A stretch of DNA of 64,000 nt from Flavobacterium soli DSM 19725 (lineage in GTDB: Bacteria; Bacteroidota; Bacteroidia; Flavobacteriales; Flavobacteriaceae). The stretch is from positions 186,001 through 250,000 of the forward strand of contig NZ_AUGO01000001.1 in assembly GCF_000422705.1 (NCBI RefSeq). Reading direction: 5' to 3'. How positions within the stretch are numbered: position 1 is the stretch's first letter; each line of letters starts with the position of its first letter. A model generated the notes under the pieces. That model was given only the letters and a program-made list of their open reading frames with translations, was not told the origin of the DNA and did not search any database. The position numbers and the translations under genes were made by a program. This document shows, piece after piece, positions 56,963 to 64,000 of the stretch.

Positions 56963-58705
56963 TTAGTTAATTAAAATATTTTCTTTTGGATATTCATAAA
57001 ATTGATGGTTGATTTGGCGTAGCATTCCAATCATCAAGTTGAGCATTCCAATTCTTCCTATAAACATTGTGGCTATTAATATATATTTGCTTGGTTCTGT
57101 AATTGTGGGTGTAAAATTCAGCGACAATCCAACGGTGCTGTAGGCTGAAAAACATTCAAATACAACCGTTAACAAATCAGTTCCTTCTGGTTCAAAAATC
57201 AACAACCCCAAGATGGCAAATCCAATGACTATCAATGAAATACAAAGAATGGCAAAGGCTCTCGAAGTCGATTCGCTAGAAATTCTTCGTCCAAAAAGTT
57301 GAATCCTGCTTTTTCCTGTTGCAATTGCAAAAATATTGAGCGTTGCCAATGCAAACGTACTGGTTTTTATTCCCCCACCTGTTGAAGCGGGTGAGGCTCC
57401 AACCCACATCAAGAAGATAATGAAAAGTAGCGAAGGTACTCTCATTTCAGTATAATCGATTGTATTGAAACCTGCCGTTCTTGGCGTTACCGCGTGAAAA
57501 GCACTAGTTGTAATTTTTCCAAAAACAGTTTCATGTTCCAAAAGTGTATTATTCCTTTCCAATAAATAAAGGCATAAAAATCCACCAAGCAATAAAATTA
57601 CGGTAGTATAGAGTACGATTTTAGTATTGAGGGTTACGATTCGGTTTTTTTTATGAATAATTTTCTTTTGGAACAATTCTAAAATATAATTCTTCAAATA
57701 GGAATAAAAATTAAAAATAATCGAATAGCCCAAACCTCCAAAAACAATGAGCCCCATAATGATCCAATGGAAATAATAATCATAAAACAGATGACTTTCG
57801 CTCATTCCGTTGCTCAAAGTCGAAAAACCAGCATTACAAAAAGCAGAAATCGAGTGAAATATGGAAAAAAATAATTTATTAGTAATTTCCGTGTTCGCTG
57901 ATATTGAAGAATAGATGAAAATAGCCCCTATTATTTCGACTGAAAGTGTAAAAACAACGATGTTTAGAGCCACTTTTAAAACGTCTTTAAGGTTGTCATG
58001 TGAAGTAAAATCTTTTACATTTAGTCCTTCCCTAAACGAAGAACTTCCTCTGAAGAAAAAAGAAAAGAAAGACGTAAAAGTCAATATTCCCAATCCGCCA
58101 ATTTGGATTAGGCAAAGTAAAATGGTTTGTCCTAAAACAGTAAATGTAGAGGAAACATTAAGCACACTAAGTCCAGTGACACAAACTGCACTGGTGGCGG
58201 TAAAAAGAGCATCCGTAAAAGTGATGCTGCCGTTAGTCGCCTTTGGAAGCATCAATAAAAAAGCTCCCAAAAGGATAATTACAAAAAAGCTTCCAACAAA
58301 AACAATAGCAGGATTATAATATATTTCATAAATATACCGTACCAAAATCATGAGGCGGATAATAAAATAAATAATAAGTCCCGCTTCTAAAATAGGTCTT
58401 ATTAATTTCAATACATCTAAATAATGCAAATCAATATTTACAATGGCTGTAATTATGGAAACAAACAAAAGCAATCCAATAATAAAGGTATTAAAAAGGG
58501 CGACTTTTTTCCGGCCAGAGGTTGTATAATAGTGAAATTTATATACATTGAAAACGAGCAAAGCTACTGTAATGACAACTAAACCTATAAATTTTGGAGT
58601 TTTATATAAATCATGAACACTGTATCCGAAATCAAATACCAAATAAGTCAAGACGATTAAATCGAAGAAACGGTAGATGAATTTAAGGATAGAGTCTTTT
58701 TGCAC
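56963..58705 (-). CDS. TrkH/KtrB-type potassium transporter subunit
   Basis: A 580-residue inner-membrane protein with a Gly-rich selectivity filter-like pattern (SAVCVTGLS, SAFCNAGFS, VTPRTAGFN, SAYSTVGLS; the TrkH signature of four TxG-like loops). Ten or more hydrophobic segments follow an N-terminal helical extension. It imports K+ together with the RCK subunit encoded 11 nt downstream. The start appears to be GTG at 58705 (then QKDSIL). The gap to hemC, 192 nt, contains the dispersed 3' element after hemC, so the pair may have its own promoter, although no exact box is seen. Confidence 0.9.
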   Translation of the reverse strand: MQKDSILKFIYRFFDLIVLTYLVFDFGYSVHDLYKTPKFIGLVVITVALLVFNVYKFHYYTTSGRKKVALFNTFIIGLLLFVSIITAIVNIDLHYLDVLKLIRPILEAGLIIYFIIRLMILVRYIYEIYYNPAIVFVGSFFVIILLGAFLLMLPKATNGSITFTDALFTATSAVCVTGLSVLNVSSTFTVLGQTILLCLIQIGGLGILTFTSFFSFFFRGSSSFREGLNVKDFTSHDNLKDVLKVALNIVVFTLSVEIIGAIFIYSSISANTEITNKLFFSIFHSISAFCNAGFSTLSNGMSESHLFYDYYFHWIIMGLIVFGGLGYSIIFNFYSYLKNYILELFQKKIIHKKNRIVTLNTKIVLYTTVILLLGGFLCLYLLERNNTLLEHETVFGKITTSAFHAVTPRTAGFNTIDYTEMRVPSLLFIIFLMWVGASPASTGGGIKTSTFALATLNIFAIATGKSRIQLFGRRISSESTSRAFAILCISLIVIGFAILGLLIFEPEGTDLLTVVFECFSAYSTVGLSLNFTPTITEPSKYILIATMFIGRIGMLNLMIGMLRQINHQFYEYPKENILIN

Positions 58706-58785
58706 AATACAGGTTTATGTTGAAGATGTTTTTTATTCTTTTTTACTTTACAAATATCGGTAATTTTATTCCGAAGTTTTATAAA

Positions 58786-58894
58786 TAGCCCCGACTGGAA
58801 GGAAAATCCTTTTTATTTTTTTAAAGAAAAAAAATAAAAAGATTTGGGAGGAAGGCGGGAATATGGTTTAAACAAATGCCTAGTGCCTCGCTCC
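58786..58894 (-). repeat. Dispersed 3' element, copy 3 (109 nt)
   Basis: On the plus strand: tagccccgactgg at 58786-58798, a U/A-rich hairpin (58805-58822 with 58827-58844), gcgggaatatgg at 58855-58866 and cgctcc at 58889-58894. It ends 3 nt before the hemC stop codon region and separates hemC from the potassium genes. Confidence 0.75.
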
Positions 58895-58897
58895 TAA

Positions 58898-59824
58898 TTA
58901 TTTTTGTAACGACTGTTTTATATTTTTCATTAACTCTTTGCCACCATTGTTCAGGATTTCCTGAGCCATGTGATACCCCAATTTCTTCCATTCTTCAATA
59001 GGAACCACTTTCTCTATCCCGATTTTTTCCTTTCCGTCTATAGACAACAAAACGCCTTTTAGAGTAATCGTATCATCGTTTTCATTATAAGTTGCCAAAG
59101 CTCCAATTGGTGCTGTACAACCACCTTCGAGGGTTTTTAGGAATTGTCTTTCGATATAGGTGCAAATTTCGGTTTCAATATCATTCAATTCTGAAACGGC
59201 TTCGCGAGTAAAACTATCTTCCGCCATTGCCACCACAACCATTGCTCCTTGAGCTGGTGCGGGAATCATCCAGTCCAGATCTATAAAATCGCCCGGTTTC
59301 AGGTTGATTCTTTCGAGTCCGGCAGCTGCAAAAACAGCTCCGCTCCAATCGCTATCGTTTAGTTTTTGCATTCGGGTATTCACGTTTCCACGTAAATCTA
59401 CCACATTATGATTGGGATATTTGTTGAGCCATTGTGCCTGACGGCGAAGGCTTCCGGTTGCTATTGTGCCTACATCTGAAAGAAAATCGAGATTGCCTTT
59501 GTGTACCAAAATATCCAGGACATTGGCTCTTTCTAAAACGGCTGCCTGAACAATCCCAACAGGCAAAGCCGTCGGAACATCTTTCATCGAATGAACGGCA
59601 ATATCAACTTGACCGTTGATCATGGCGATATCTAATGTTTTGGTGAAAATTCCGGTGATTCCGAGTTCGTAAAGAGGTTTATCTAGAATGATGTCGCCTT
59701 GTGATTTTACGGCTATGATTTCGGTTTTATAGCCTAGATCATTTAGTTTTTTTTCAACTGTATGGGCTTGCCAAAGTGCTAATTCACTATCTCGTGTCCC
59801 GATTCTTATAACTTTTTGAACCAT
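58898..59824 (-). CDS. hemC: Hydroxymethylbilane synthase (porphobilinogen deaminase)
   Basis: Polymerises four porphobilinogen molecules into hydroxymethylbilane. The 308-residue protein begins VIRIGTRDSELALWQA (dipyrromethane and substrate-binding Arg/Lys region), continues with VHSMKDVPT near 78, GTIATGSLRRQAQWL, LRGNVNTRMQKL and the cofactor Cys in FLKTLEGGCTAPIGA near 240. Typical length. It follows hemA by 57 nt on the same strand; the dispersed 3' element follows its stop. Confidence 0.96.
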   Translation of the reverse strand: MVQKVIRIGTRDSELALWQAHTVEKKLNDLGYKTEIIAVKSQGDIILDKPLYELGITGIFTKTLDIAMINGQVDIAVHSMKDVPTALPVGIVQAAVLERANVLDILVHKGNLDFLSDVGTIATGSLRRQAQWLNKYPNHNVVDLRGNVNTRMQKLNDSDWSGAVFAAAGLERINLKPGDFIDLDWMIPAPAQGAMVVVAMAEDSFTREAVSELNDIETEICTYIERQFLKTLEGGCTAPIGALATYNENDDTITLKGVLLSIDGKEKIGIEKVVPIEEWKKLGYHMAQEILNNGGKELMKNIKQSLQK

Positions 59825-59881
59825 TGGTTTTGTTTTCGAACCATTAGTCCCGAAGTATCAGGAAAGGCTCATTAAGTTTAG

Positions 59882-61132
59882 TTATCTTGCTTCAATTTGA
59901 AATACTTTCTCAATCCATTCAATACTTTCATCCACCATTGTGTTGTCATCTTTGAGGTGATTTGCAAAATGCGTGGTAATCTTCTGGATGATTCTTGCAC
60001 TTATTATTTCGGCTTGTTCTTCGTTGAAGTTGGATATTTTTTTGCTTTGGAAATCCAATTCTGAATTTTTAATCGCATTCAGCTTTTCTTTTAAAGCATG
60101 AATCGTTGGAGCAAATTTTCTAGCTTTTGTCCAAGTAATAAATTCTTCCTTTATATCTTCGATAATGGCTTCGGCAGCTGGAATATGGGATTTTCTCTTT
60201 TCAAGAGTTTCATCCGTCATTTGAGCCAAATGATCCATGTGAATCAAGGTAACTCCATCCAATTCCTTCACATCTTCGTTTACATTTTTAGGAATGGATA
60301 GATCTAAAATCAATAAAGGCTTTTTTAAGTTCAAAATCGCCTTATCAACTGTTGGATTTTGAGCTCCGGTGGCCACCACAACGATATCTGCATTTTGAAG
60401 TTCCAAATGCAATTCTGAATAATCTTTAACGATAAGATTCAATTTTCCGGCCAATTTTTCGGCTTTATCTTTCGTTCTGTTGATGAGGGTGATGTGCTCG
60501 TTTTTAGTATGTTTTACTAAATTTTCGCAGGTATTTCTGCCGATTTTACCTGTTCCGAAAAGCAAGATATTTTTAGAACTGATATTTTCTACATTCCTGA
60601 TAATATATTGAACCGAAGCAAAAGAAACAGATGTAGCTCCCGAACTGATTTCGGTTTCATTTTTGATTCTTTTACTCGCTTGAATGACAGCATTGATCAA
60701 TCTGTCTAAAAAAGTATTGATTAAGCCAAAGGATCTTGACTCGGCAAAACTAGTTTTAACCTGACTGATGATTTCAAAATCACCTAGAATCTGACTATCC
60801 AAACCAGTTCCTACACGAAACATGTGGTTGATGGCTTCCTGGTTTTTATAAACAAAACCTACTTTTTGAAACTCCTCAACTGTTCCTAAACTGTTTTCGC
60901 AGATTAATTTAATTAATTGAAAAGGGTGCTCTGCAAAACCATAAATTTCGGTTCTATTGCAAGTGGACGTTACGATCAAACTTTCTATACCTTCACTTTT
61001 TGCCTGTTCGAGCAAACGTGTTTTGGCTTTCGCATCTAAACTAAATTTCCCTCTAACTTCGGCATCCGCTTTTTTATAGCTGAGTCCTACCGAATAGAAA
61101 TATTGATGCTTTGATAAGTTATTATTTTCCAT
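59882..61132 (-). CDS. hemA: Glutamyl-tRNA reductase
   Basis: First committed step of C5 heme synthesis: reduces glutamyl-tRNA to glutamate-1-semialdehyde with NADPH. The 416-residue protein has the catalytic Cys in STCNRTEIYGF near residue 55, MFRVGTGLDSQILGD near 105, the NADPH motif LLFGTGKIGRNTCENL near 190 and a C-terminal dimerisation helix. The use of hemA/C5 synthesis fits Bacteroidota; the aminotransferase hemL is not in the window. It is the first gene of the minus-strand cluster, divergent from the AraC regulator, with a -7 box upstream. Confidence 0.96.
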   Translation of the reverse strand: MENNNLSKHQYFYSVGLSYKKADAEVRGKFSLDAKAKTRLLEQAKSEGIESLIVTSTCNRTEIYGFAEHPFQLIKLICENSLGTVEEFQKVGFVYKNQEAINHMFRVGTGLDSQILGDFEIISQVKTSFAESRSFGLINTFLDRLINAVIQASKRIKNETEISSGATSVSFASVQYIIRNVENISSKNILLFGTGKIGRNTCENLVKHTKNEHITLINRTKDKAEKLAGKLNLIVKDYSELHLELQNADIVVVATGAQNPTVDKAILNLKKPLLILDLSIPKNVNEDVKELDGVTLIHMDHLAQMTDETLEKRKSHIPAAEAIIEDIKEEFITWTKARKFAPTIHALKEKLNAIKNSELDFQSKKISNFNEEQAEIISARIIQKITTHFANHLKDDNTMVDESIEWIEKVFQIEAR

Positions 61133-61157
61133 ATATACACTTTTCCAGAAAGTTCAA

Positions 61158-61165
61158 CAAAATTA
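61158..61165 (-). promoter_or_regulatory. -7 promoter box (TAATTTTG) for hemA
   Basis: On the minus strand TAATTTTG fits TAnnTTTG, 25 nt before the hemA ATG at 61132. The 228-nt gap is shared with the AraC regulator promoter, a natural place for its operator. Confidence 0.45.
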
Positions 61166-61314
61166 TCATTATACCTTTTATAAAAGTAACGCTGTAAGGA
61201 CTATTTGTATCGCTTAGAGATATTTTAAACCAAAATGCCTGAAACAACGTAAATTCTATTAAATTTGTACTGAAATCAAGTCTTTGCAAATACCTTATGT
61301 AGAATAATTCTAAA

Positions 61315-61322
61315 TAGATTTG
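61315..61322 (+). promoter_or_regulatory. -7 promoter box (TAGATTTG) for the AraC regulator
   Basis: An exact TAnnTTTG match 38 nt before the ATG at 61361. A second match, TAAATTTG at 61260-61267, lies 48 nt further upstream. A -33 TTTG is not at standard spacing for either. Confidence 0.45.
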
Positions 61323-61360
61323 AACTTGGTTTCAAAAAACATATACGAAAAAATATCGCT

Positions 61361-62233
61361 ATGGGTTCTCAAGAAGAAATAAAAATTGAAGAAGATTTTA
61401 TTTTGATTCGTTTTCAGAATGATACAAATGAAGTTTTTCGCGTAGAAAGACCTATAAATCAAGGGTTGATACAATTTCACTTTGGTATAAAAGGAAAAGC
61501 AAAATTTATCTTCAATCAAGGAAATTATGCCTTGGATTTGAAAGAAGAGAAGTCATTATTGCTTTATAATCCGCAAAAAGAATTGCCATTAAATTTAGAA
61601 TTGGCACCTAACTCTTGGGTTATTTCGGTCATTATTTCCATCAAAAAGTTCCATGCTTTGTTTTCTTCCGAAGCCGATTATATTACTTTTTTGAGTGAAG
61701 ATAACAAGGATAAGAAATACTATAACGAAGGCAATATCAATCCCTCAATGGCGATTGTTTTGAGCCAATTGTTTCATTTCAATCTTCATCCCTCCATAAA
61801 AAATCTTTACTATAAAGGGAAAGGCTATGAATTGTTGAGTCTTTATTTCAATAGAACCGAAGACCCAAATGCAGAACAATGTCCGTTTTTGATTGATGAA
61901 GATAACGTCCTAAAAATCCGAAAAGCAAAAGATATCGTCATCGCCAATATGGCTGAACCTCCAGGATTGCAAGAATTGGCCGATCAAGTTGGTTTGAACT
62001 TGAAAAAACTAAAAATGGGATTCAAGCAAATTTATGGCGACACGGTGTATGGTTTTCTGTTTGATTATAAGATGGATTTCGCCCGAAAACTGCTTGATTC
62101 GGGTTCCTATAATGTAAATGAAGTAGGCCTGAAAATCGGCTACAGCACGGGAAGTCATTTTATTGCAGCTTTCAAAAAGAAGTATGCCACGACTCCGAAA
62201 AAATATTTGATGTCAATCAATCCAAATACCTAA
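61361..62233 (+). CDS. AraC family regulator divergent from the heme operon
   Basis: A 290-residue regulator with an N-terminal cupin-like sensor (IQFHFGIKGKAKFIFNQGNYALDLKEEKSLLLYNP) resembling PchR-type regulators of iron or heme uptake, and a C-terminal double HTH (about 190-288): PGLQELADQVGLNLKKLKMGFKQIYGDTVYGFLFDYKMDFA and NVNEVGLKIGYSTGSHFIAAFKKKYATTPKKYL. It lies between divergent hemA and hemH, so control of both is a fair inference. The effector may be iron, heme or a precursor; unproven. Confidence 0.9.
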   Translation: MGSQEEIKIEEDFILIRFQNDTNEVFRVERPINQGLIQFHFGIKGKAKFIFNQGNYALDLKEEKSLLLYNPQKELPLNLELAPNSWVISVIISIKKFHALFSSEADYITFLSEDNKDKKYYNEGNINPSMAIVLSQLFHFNLHPSIKNLYYKGKGYELLSLYFNRTEDPNAEQCPFLIDEDNVLKIRKAKDIVIANMAEPPGLQELADQVGLNLKKLKMGFKQIYGDTVYGFLFDYKMDFARKLLDSGSYNVNEVGLKIGYSTGSHFIAAFKKKYATTPKKYLMSINPNT

Positions 62234-62305
62234 TAGGATAGATTCCGTATATTAAACAATAAATAAAATATAGTTAACCCCTATCAGTAAAAAAGCCAGC
62301 TTGCT

Positions 62306-62313
62306 TACTTTTA
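62306..62313 (+). promoter_or_regulatory. Possible -7 box (TACTTTTA) for hemH
   Basis: One mismatch from TAnnTTTG, 17 nt before the ATG at 62331; same variant as in the small peptide promoter. Weak. Confidence 0.3.
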
Positions 62314-62330
62314 CATAAAACAAAAAAACA

Positions 62331-63362
62331 ATGAAAGGCGTATTATTAGTAAACCTAGGTTCCCCAAAAAGTCCAGACCCAAAAGACGTAAAGCCATATT
62401 TAGATGAATTTTTAATGGACAAATATGTGATAGATGTTCCCTTTTTATTGAGAGCCTTGCTAGTTCGAGGTATTATTTTGAGAAAACGTCCCGAAGAATC
62501 GGCTCACGCTTATAAGAAAATTTGGTGGGACGAAGGTTCGCCTTTAATGGTCCTTTCTGAAAGAATGACCAAAAAAGTTCAGGCAAAAACCGAAATTCCA
62601 GTCGCTTTGGCGATGCGTTATGGCGAAATGACAATAGAAAAAGGCTTGCAGGAATTGCACAATAAAGGTGTTACTGAAGTTTTACTTTTTCCATTGTATC
62701 CCCAATATGCAATGGCTTCAACATTGACGATTTTAGTATTGGCCGAAAAAATCCGAAAAGAGAAATTTCCGCAGATGAAGTTCACAGATGTTCCTGCTTT
62801 TTACAACAAACCTGATTATATCAAAAACCTTTCGGATTTAATCCAAAAAAGTTTGGAAGGATACGAGTATGACCAACTGGTTTTTTCGTATCACGGAATT
62901 CCAGAACGCCATATCAGAAAAACGGATGTAACGAAATCACATTGCAAAATTGATGGATCTTGTTGCAACACGCCTTCTGCAGCTCATGCTTTTTGCTACC
63001 GTCATCAATGTTATGAAACCACAAGATTGGTTGTAGAACAATTGCAAATCCCGAAAGATAAATATTGTCAAACGTTCCAATCGAGATTGGCTGGCGATAA
63101 ATGGCTCGACCCTTACACAGATGTCGAAATTGATAAAATGCCATCAAGAGGAATCAAGAAAATTGCCGTTGTAACTCCAGCTTTTGTTACTGATTGTTTG
63201 GAAACTTTGGAAGAAATCGCCATGAGAGCCAAGGAAGATTTTGAGGCAAATGGTGGTGAAGAATTCTTGGCAATCCCATGTTTAAATGATAATGACGAAT
63301 GGATTCAAACGGTTACCAACTGGATTGAAGAATGGGCTGTAGCCGAAACTGTAACAGCATAA
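62331..63362 (+). CDS. hemH: Ferrochelatase
   Basis: Inserts Fe2+ into protoporphyrin to make protoheme, the end of the pathway. The 343-residue protein has VNLGSPKSPDPKDVKPYLDEFLMD at the start, MRYGEMTIEKGL, the active-site His in YDQLVFSYHGIPERH near residue 187, TFQSRLAGDKWLDPYTD near 243, and PAFVTDCLETLEEI near 285 (the Glu/His porphyrin-facing helix). It also has a Cys-bearing insert (CKIDGSCCN, CYRHQCYE), whose cysteines could hold a metal cluster or be structural. It follows the AraC gene by 97 nt; the MATE gene starts 1 nt after its stop. Confidence 0.95.
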   Translation: MKGVLLVNLGSPKSPDPKDVKPYLDEFLMDKYVIDVPFLLRALLVRGIILRKRPEESAHAYKKIWWDEGSPLMVLSERMTKKVQAKTEIPVALAMRYGEMTIEKGLQELHNKGVTEVLLFPLYPQYAMASTLTILVLAEKIRKEKFPQMKFTDVPAFYNKPDYIKNLSDLIQKSLEGYEYDQLVFSYHGIPERHIRKTDVTKSHCKIDGSCCNTPSAAHAFCYRHQCYETTRLVVEQLQIPKDKYCQTFQSRLAGDKWLDPYTDVEIDKMPSRGIKKIAVVTPAFVTDCLETLEEIAMRAKEDFEANGGEEFLAIPCLNDNDEWIQTVTNWIEEWAVAETVTA

Positions 63363-63363
63363 A

Positions 63364-64000
63364 ATGGCAGTTTCCTCGGAAGAATTAGGTTCTAAGGACA
63401 TTAAAAAATTGCTTGTTCAGCAAGCCGTTCCATCATCAATCGGAATATTATTTATGTCGGTTAATATCTTGGTGGACACTATTTTCGTTGGACAATGGAT
63501 TGGTTCATTGGCAATTGCAGCCGTGACCGTCGTTTTGCCCATCACGTTCCTGATTTCTTCTTTAGGTATGGCAATTGGTGTTGGAGGCGGCTCGGTACTT
63601 TCAAGAGCTTTAGGTTCGAACAACAAGGAAAAAGCCCTTTTTACATTTGCCAATCAAATCATGATGACGTTTTTACTGGCGTCAGTTTTTGTCATTTTCG
63701 GAATCTTCTTTAGCGATGAAATGTTGGCACTCTTTGGAGCAAAAGGCAATATTGTGGCTCCAGCCAAAGAATTTTTCCTTCCCATAATTATCAGTGTTCC
63801 GTTTCTTGCACTTTGCATGATGGGAAACAACGTTATTCGGGCTGAAGGCAAAGCAAAATTTGCCATGTTCGCAATGATCATTCCGGCTTTCGTCAACATT
63901 TTTTTGGATATTATTTTTATTAAAATCATGAATATGGGAATGCTGGGAGCGGCTTTGGCTACAGCCATATCCTATTTCACCTGTTTCCTTTTTGTACTTT
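63364..64000 (+). CDS. MATE family efflux transporter (3' end outside the window)
   Basis: An open frame from ATG 63364 to the window edge, 212 codons. The residues (KKLLVQQAVPSSIGILFMSVNILVDTIFVGQWIGSLAIAAV, GVGGGSVLSRALGSNNKEKA) show the MATE pattern of a first helix with P-x-x-x-x-x-x-x-x-x-V-D-T/xxxG and the GxGxGxxxxxSRxxG loop after helix 2. At least six hydrophobic segments are visible of the usual twelve. It exports cationic drugs or metabolites using an ion gradient. It starts 1 nt after the hemH stop, so it is likely co-transcribed with hemH. Substrate unknown. Confidence 0.85.
   Translation, partial: MAVSSEELGSKDIKKLLVQQAVPSSIGILFMSVNILVDTIFVGQWIGSLAIAAVTVVLPITFLISSLGMAIGVGGGSVLSRALGSNNKEKALFTFANQIMMTFLLASVFVIFGIFFSDEMLALFGAKGNIVAPAKEFFLPIIISVPFLALCMMGNNVIRAEGKAKFAMFAMIIPAFVNIFLDIIFIKIMNMGMLGAALATAISYFTCFLFVL

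Noticed and set aside
1..64000. tRNA or rRNA genes
   Set aside because: No GTTCGAATC-type T-loop with a matching acceptor arm, and no rRNA-like block, was found on reading both strands by eye; a tRNAscan run would settle it.

Overview
The window looks like chromosome of an AT-rich member of the Bacteroidota, most likely Flavobacterium or a close relative in the Flavobacteriaceae. Reasons seen in the sequence: -7 promoter boxes of the Bacteroidota form TAnnTTTG, two kinds of type IX secretion (T9SS) C-terminal sorting domain, a complete moxR/DUF58/Bat (Bacteroides aerotolerance) operon, a SusC/heme-type TonB-dependent receptor with a carboxypeptidase-like N-terminal domain, and a heme gene cluster with an AraC regulator. 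No rRNA, tRNA, CRISPR array or insertion sequence was found.

Layout. 1-7.7 kb: end of an unknown gene, a secreted M1 peptidase with a T9SS tail, a small membrane protein, an MFS transporter, lepA, and a convergent WYL regulator/DinB pair. 7.9-17.1 kb: a large secreted repeat protein with a gliding-type sorting domain, an ABC ATPase with a giant permease-M1 peptidase fusion, and thiL. 17.1-26.2 kb is the accessory, most unusual part: a receiver-only response regulator, a TPR histidine kinase lipoprotein and a small Gly/Ser-rich peptide gene, then a tandem array of six related secreted proteins (one frameshifted, one truncated, most separated by the same hairpin) behind a lipoprotein with an HxH motif and a LytTR regulator whose phospho-acceptor Asp is Glu. 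26.3-33.5 kb: an outer-membrane protein, a PP2A-like phosphatase, an AlbA/Schlafen-type protein, a TonB receptor and two oxidoreductases. 33.6-42.7 kb: moxR, DUF58, an extra BatD-like protein, then batA-batB-batC-batD-batE. 42.8-51.7 kb: AraC regulator, S41 peptidase, cvpA, pheS with conserved hypotheticals, two ankyrin proteins, gpsA. 52.1-63.4 kb: heme synthesis from glutamyl-tRNA to protoheme (hemA, C, D, E, F, B on the minus strand, hemH on the plus strand; hemL and a protoporphyrinogen oxidase are not in the window), with a Ktr/Trk potassium uptake pair inserted between hemC and hemD and a divergent AraC regulator. The window ends inside a MATE efflux gene.

Beyond genes, two dispersed intergenic families stand out. 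One is a 104-111 nt element with conserved ends and a variable hairpin, found three times, always in the same orientation and 3-11 nt after a stop codon. The other is a set of intergenic tracts with strict 7-nt periodicity but different sequence at each site (seven loci). Positions and motifs were read by eye; family names rest on motif recognition, not on database searches.
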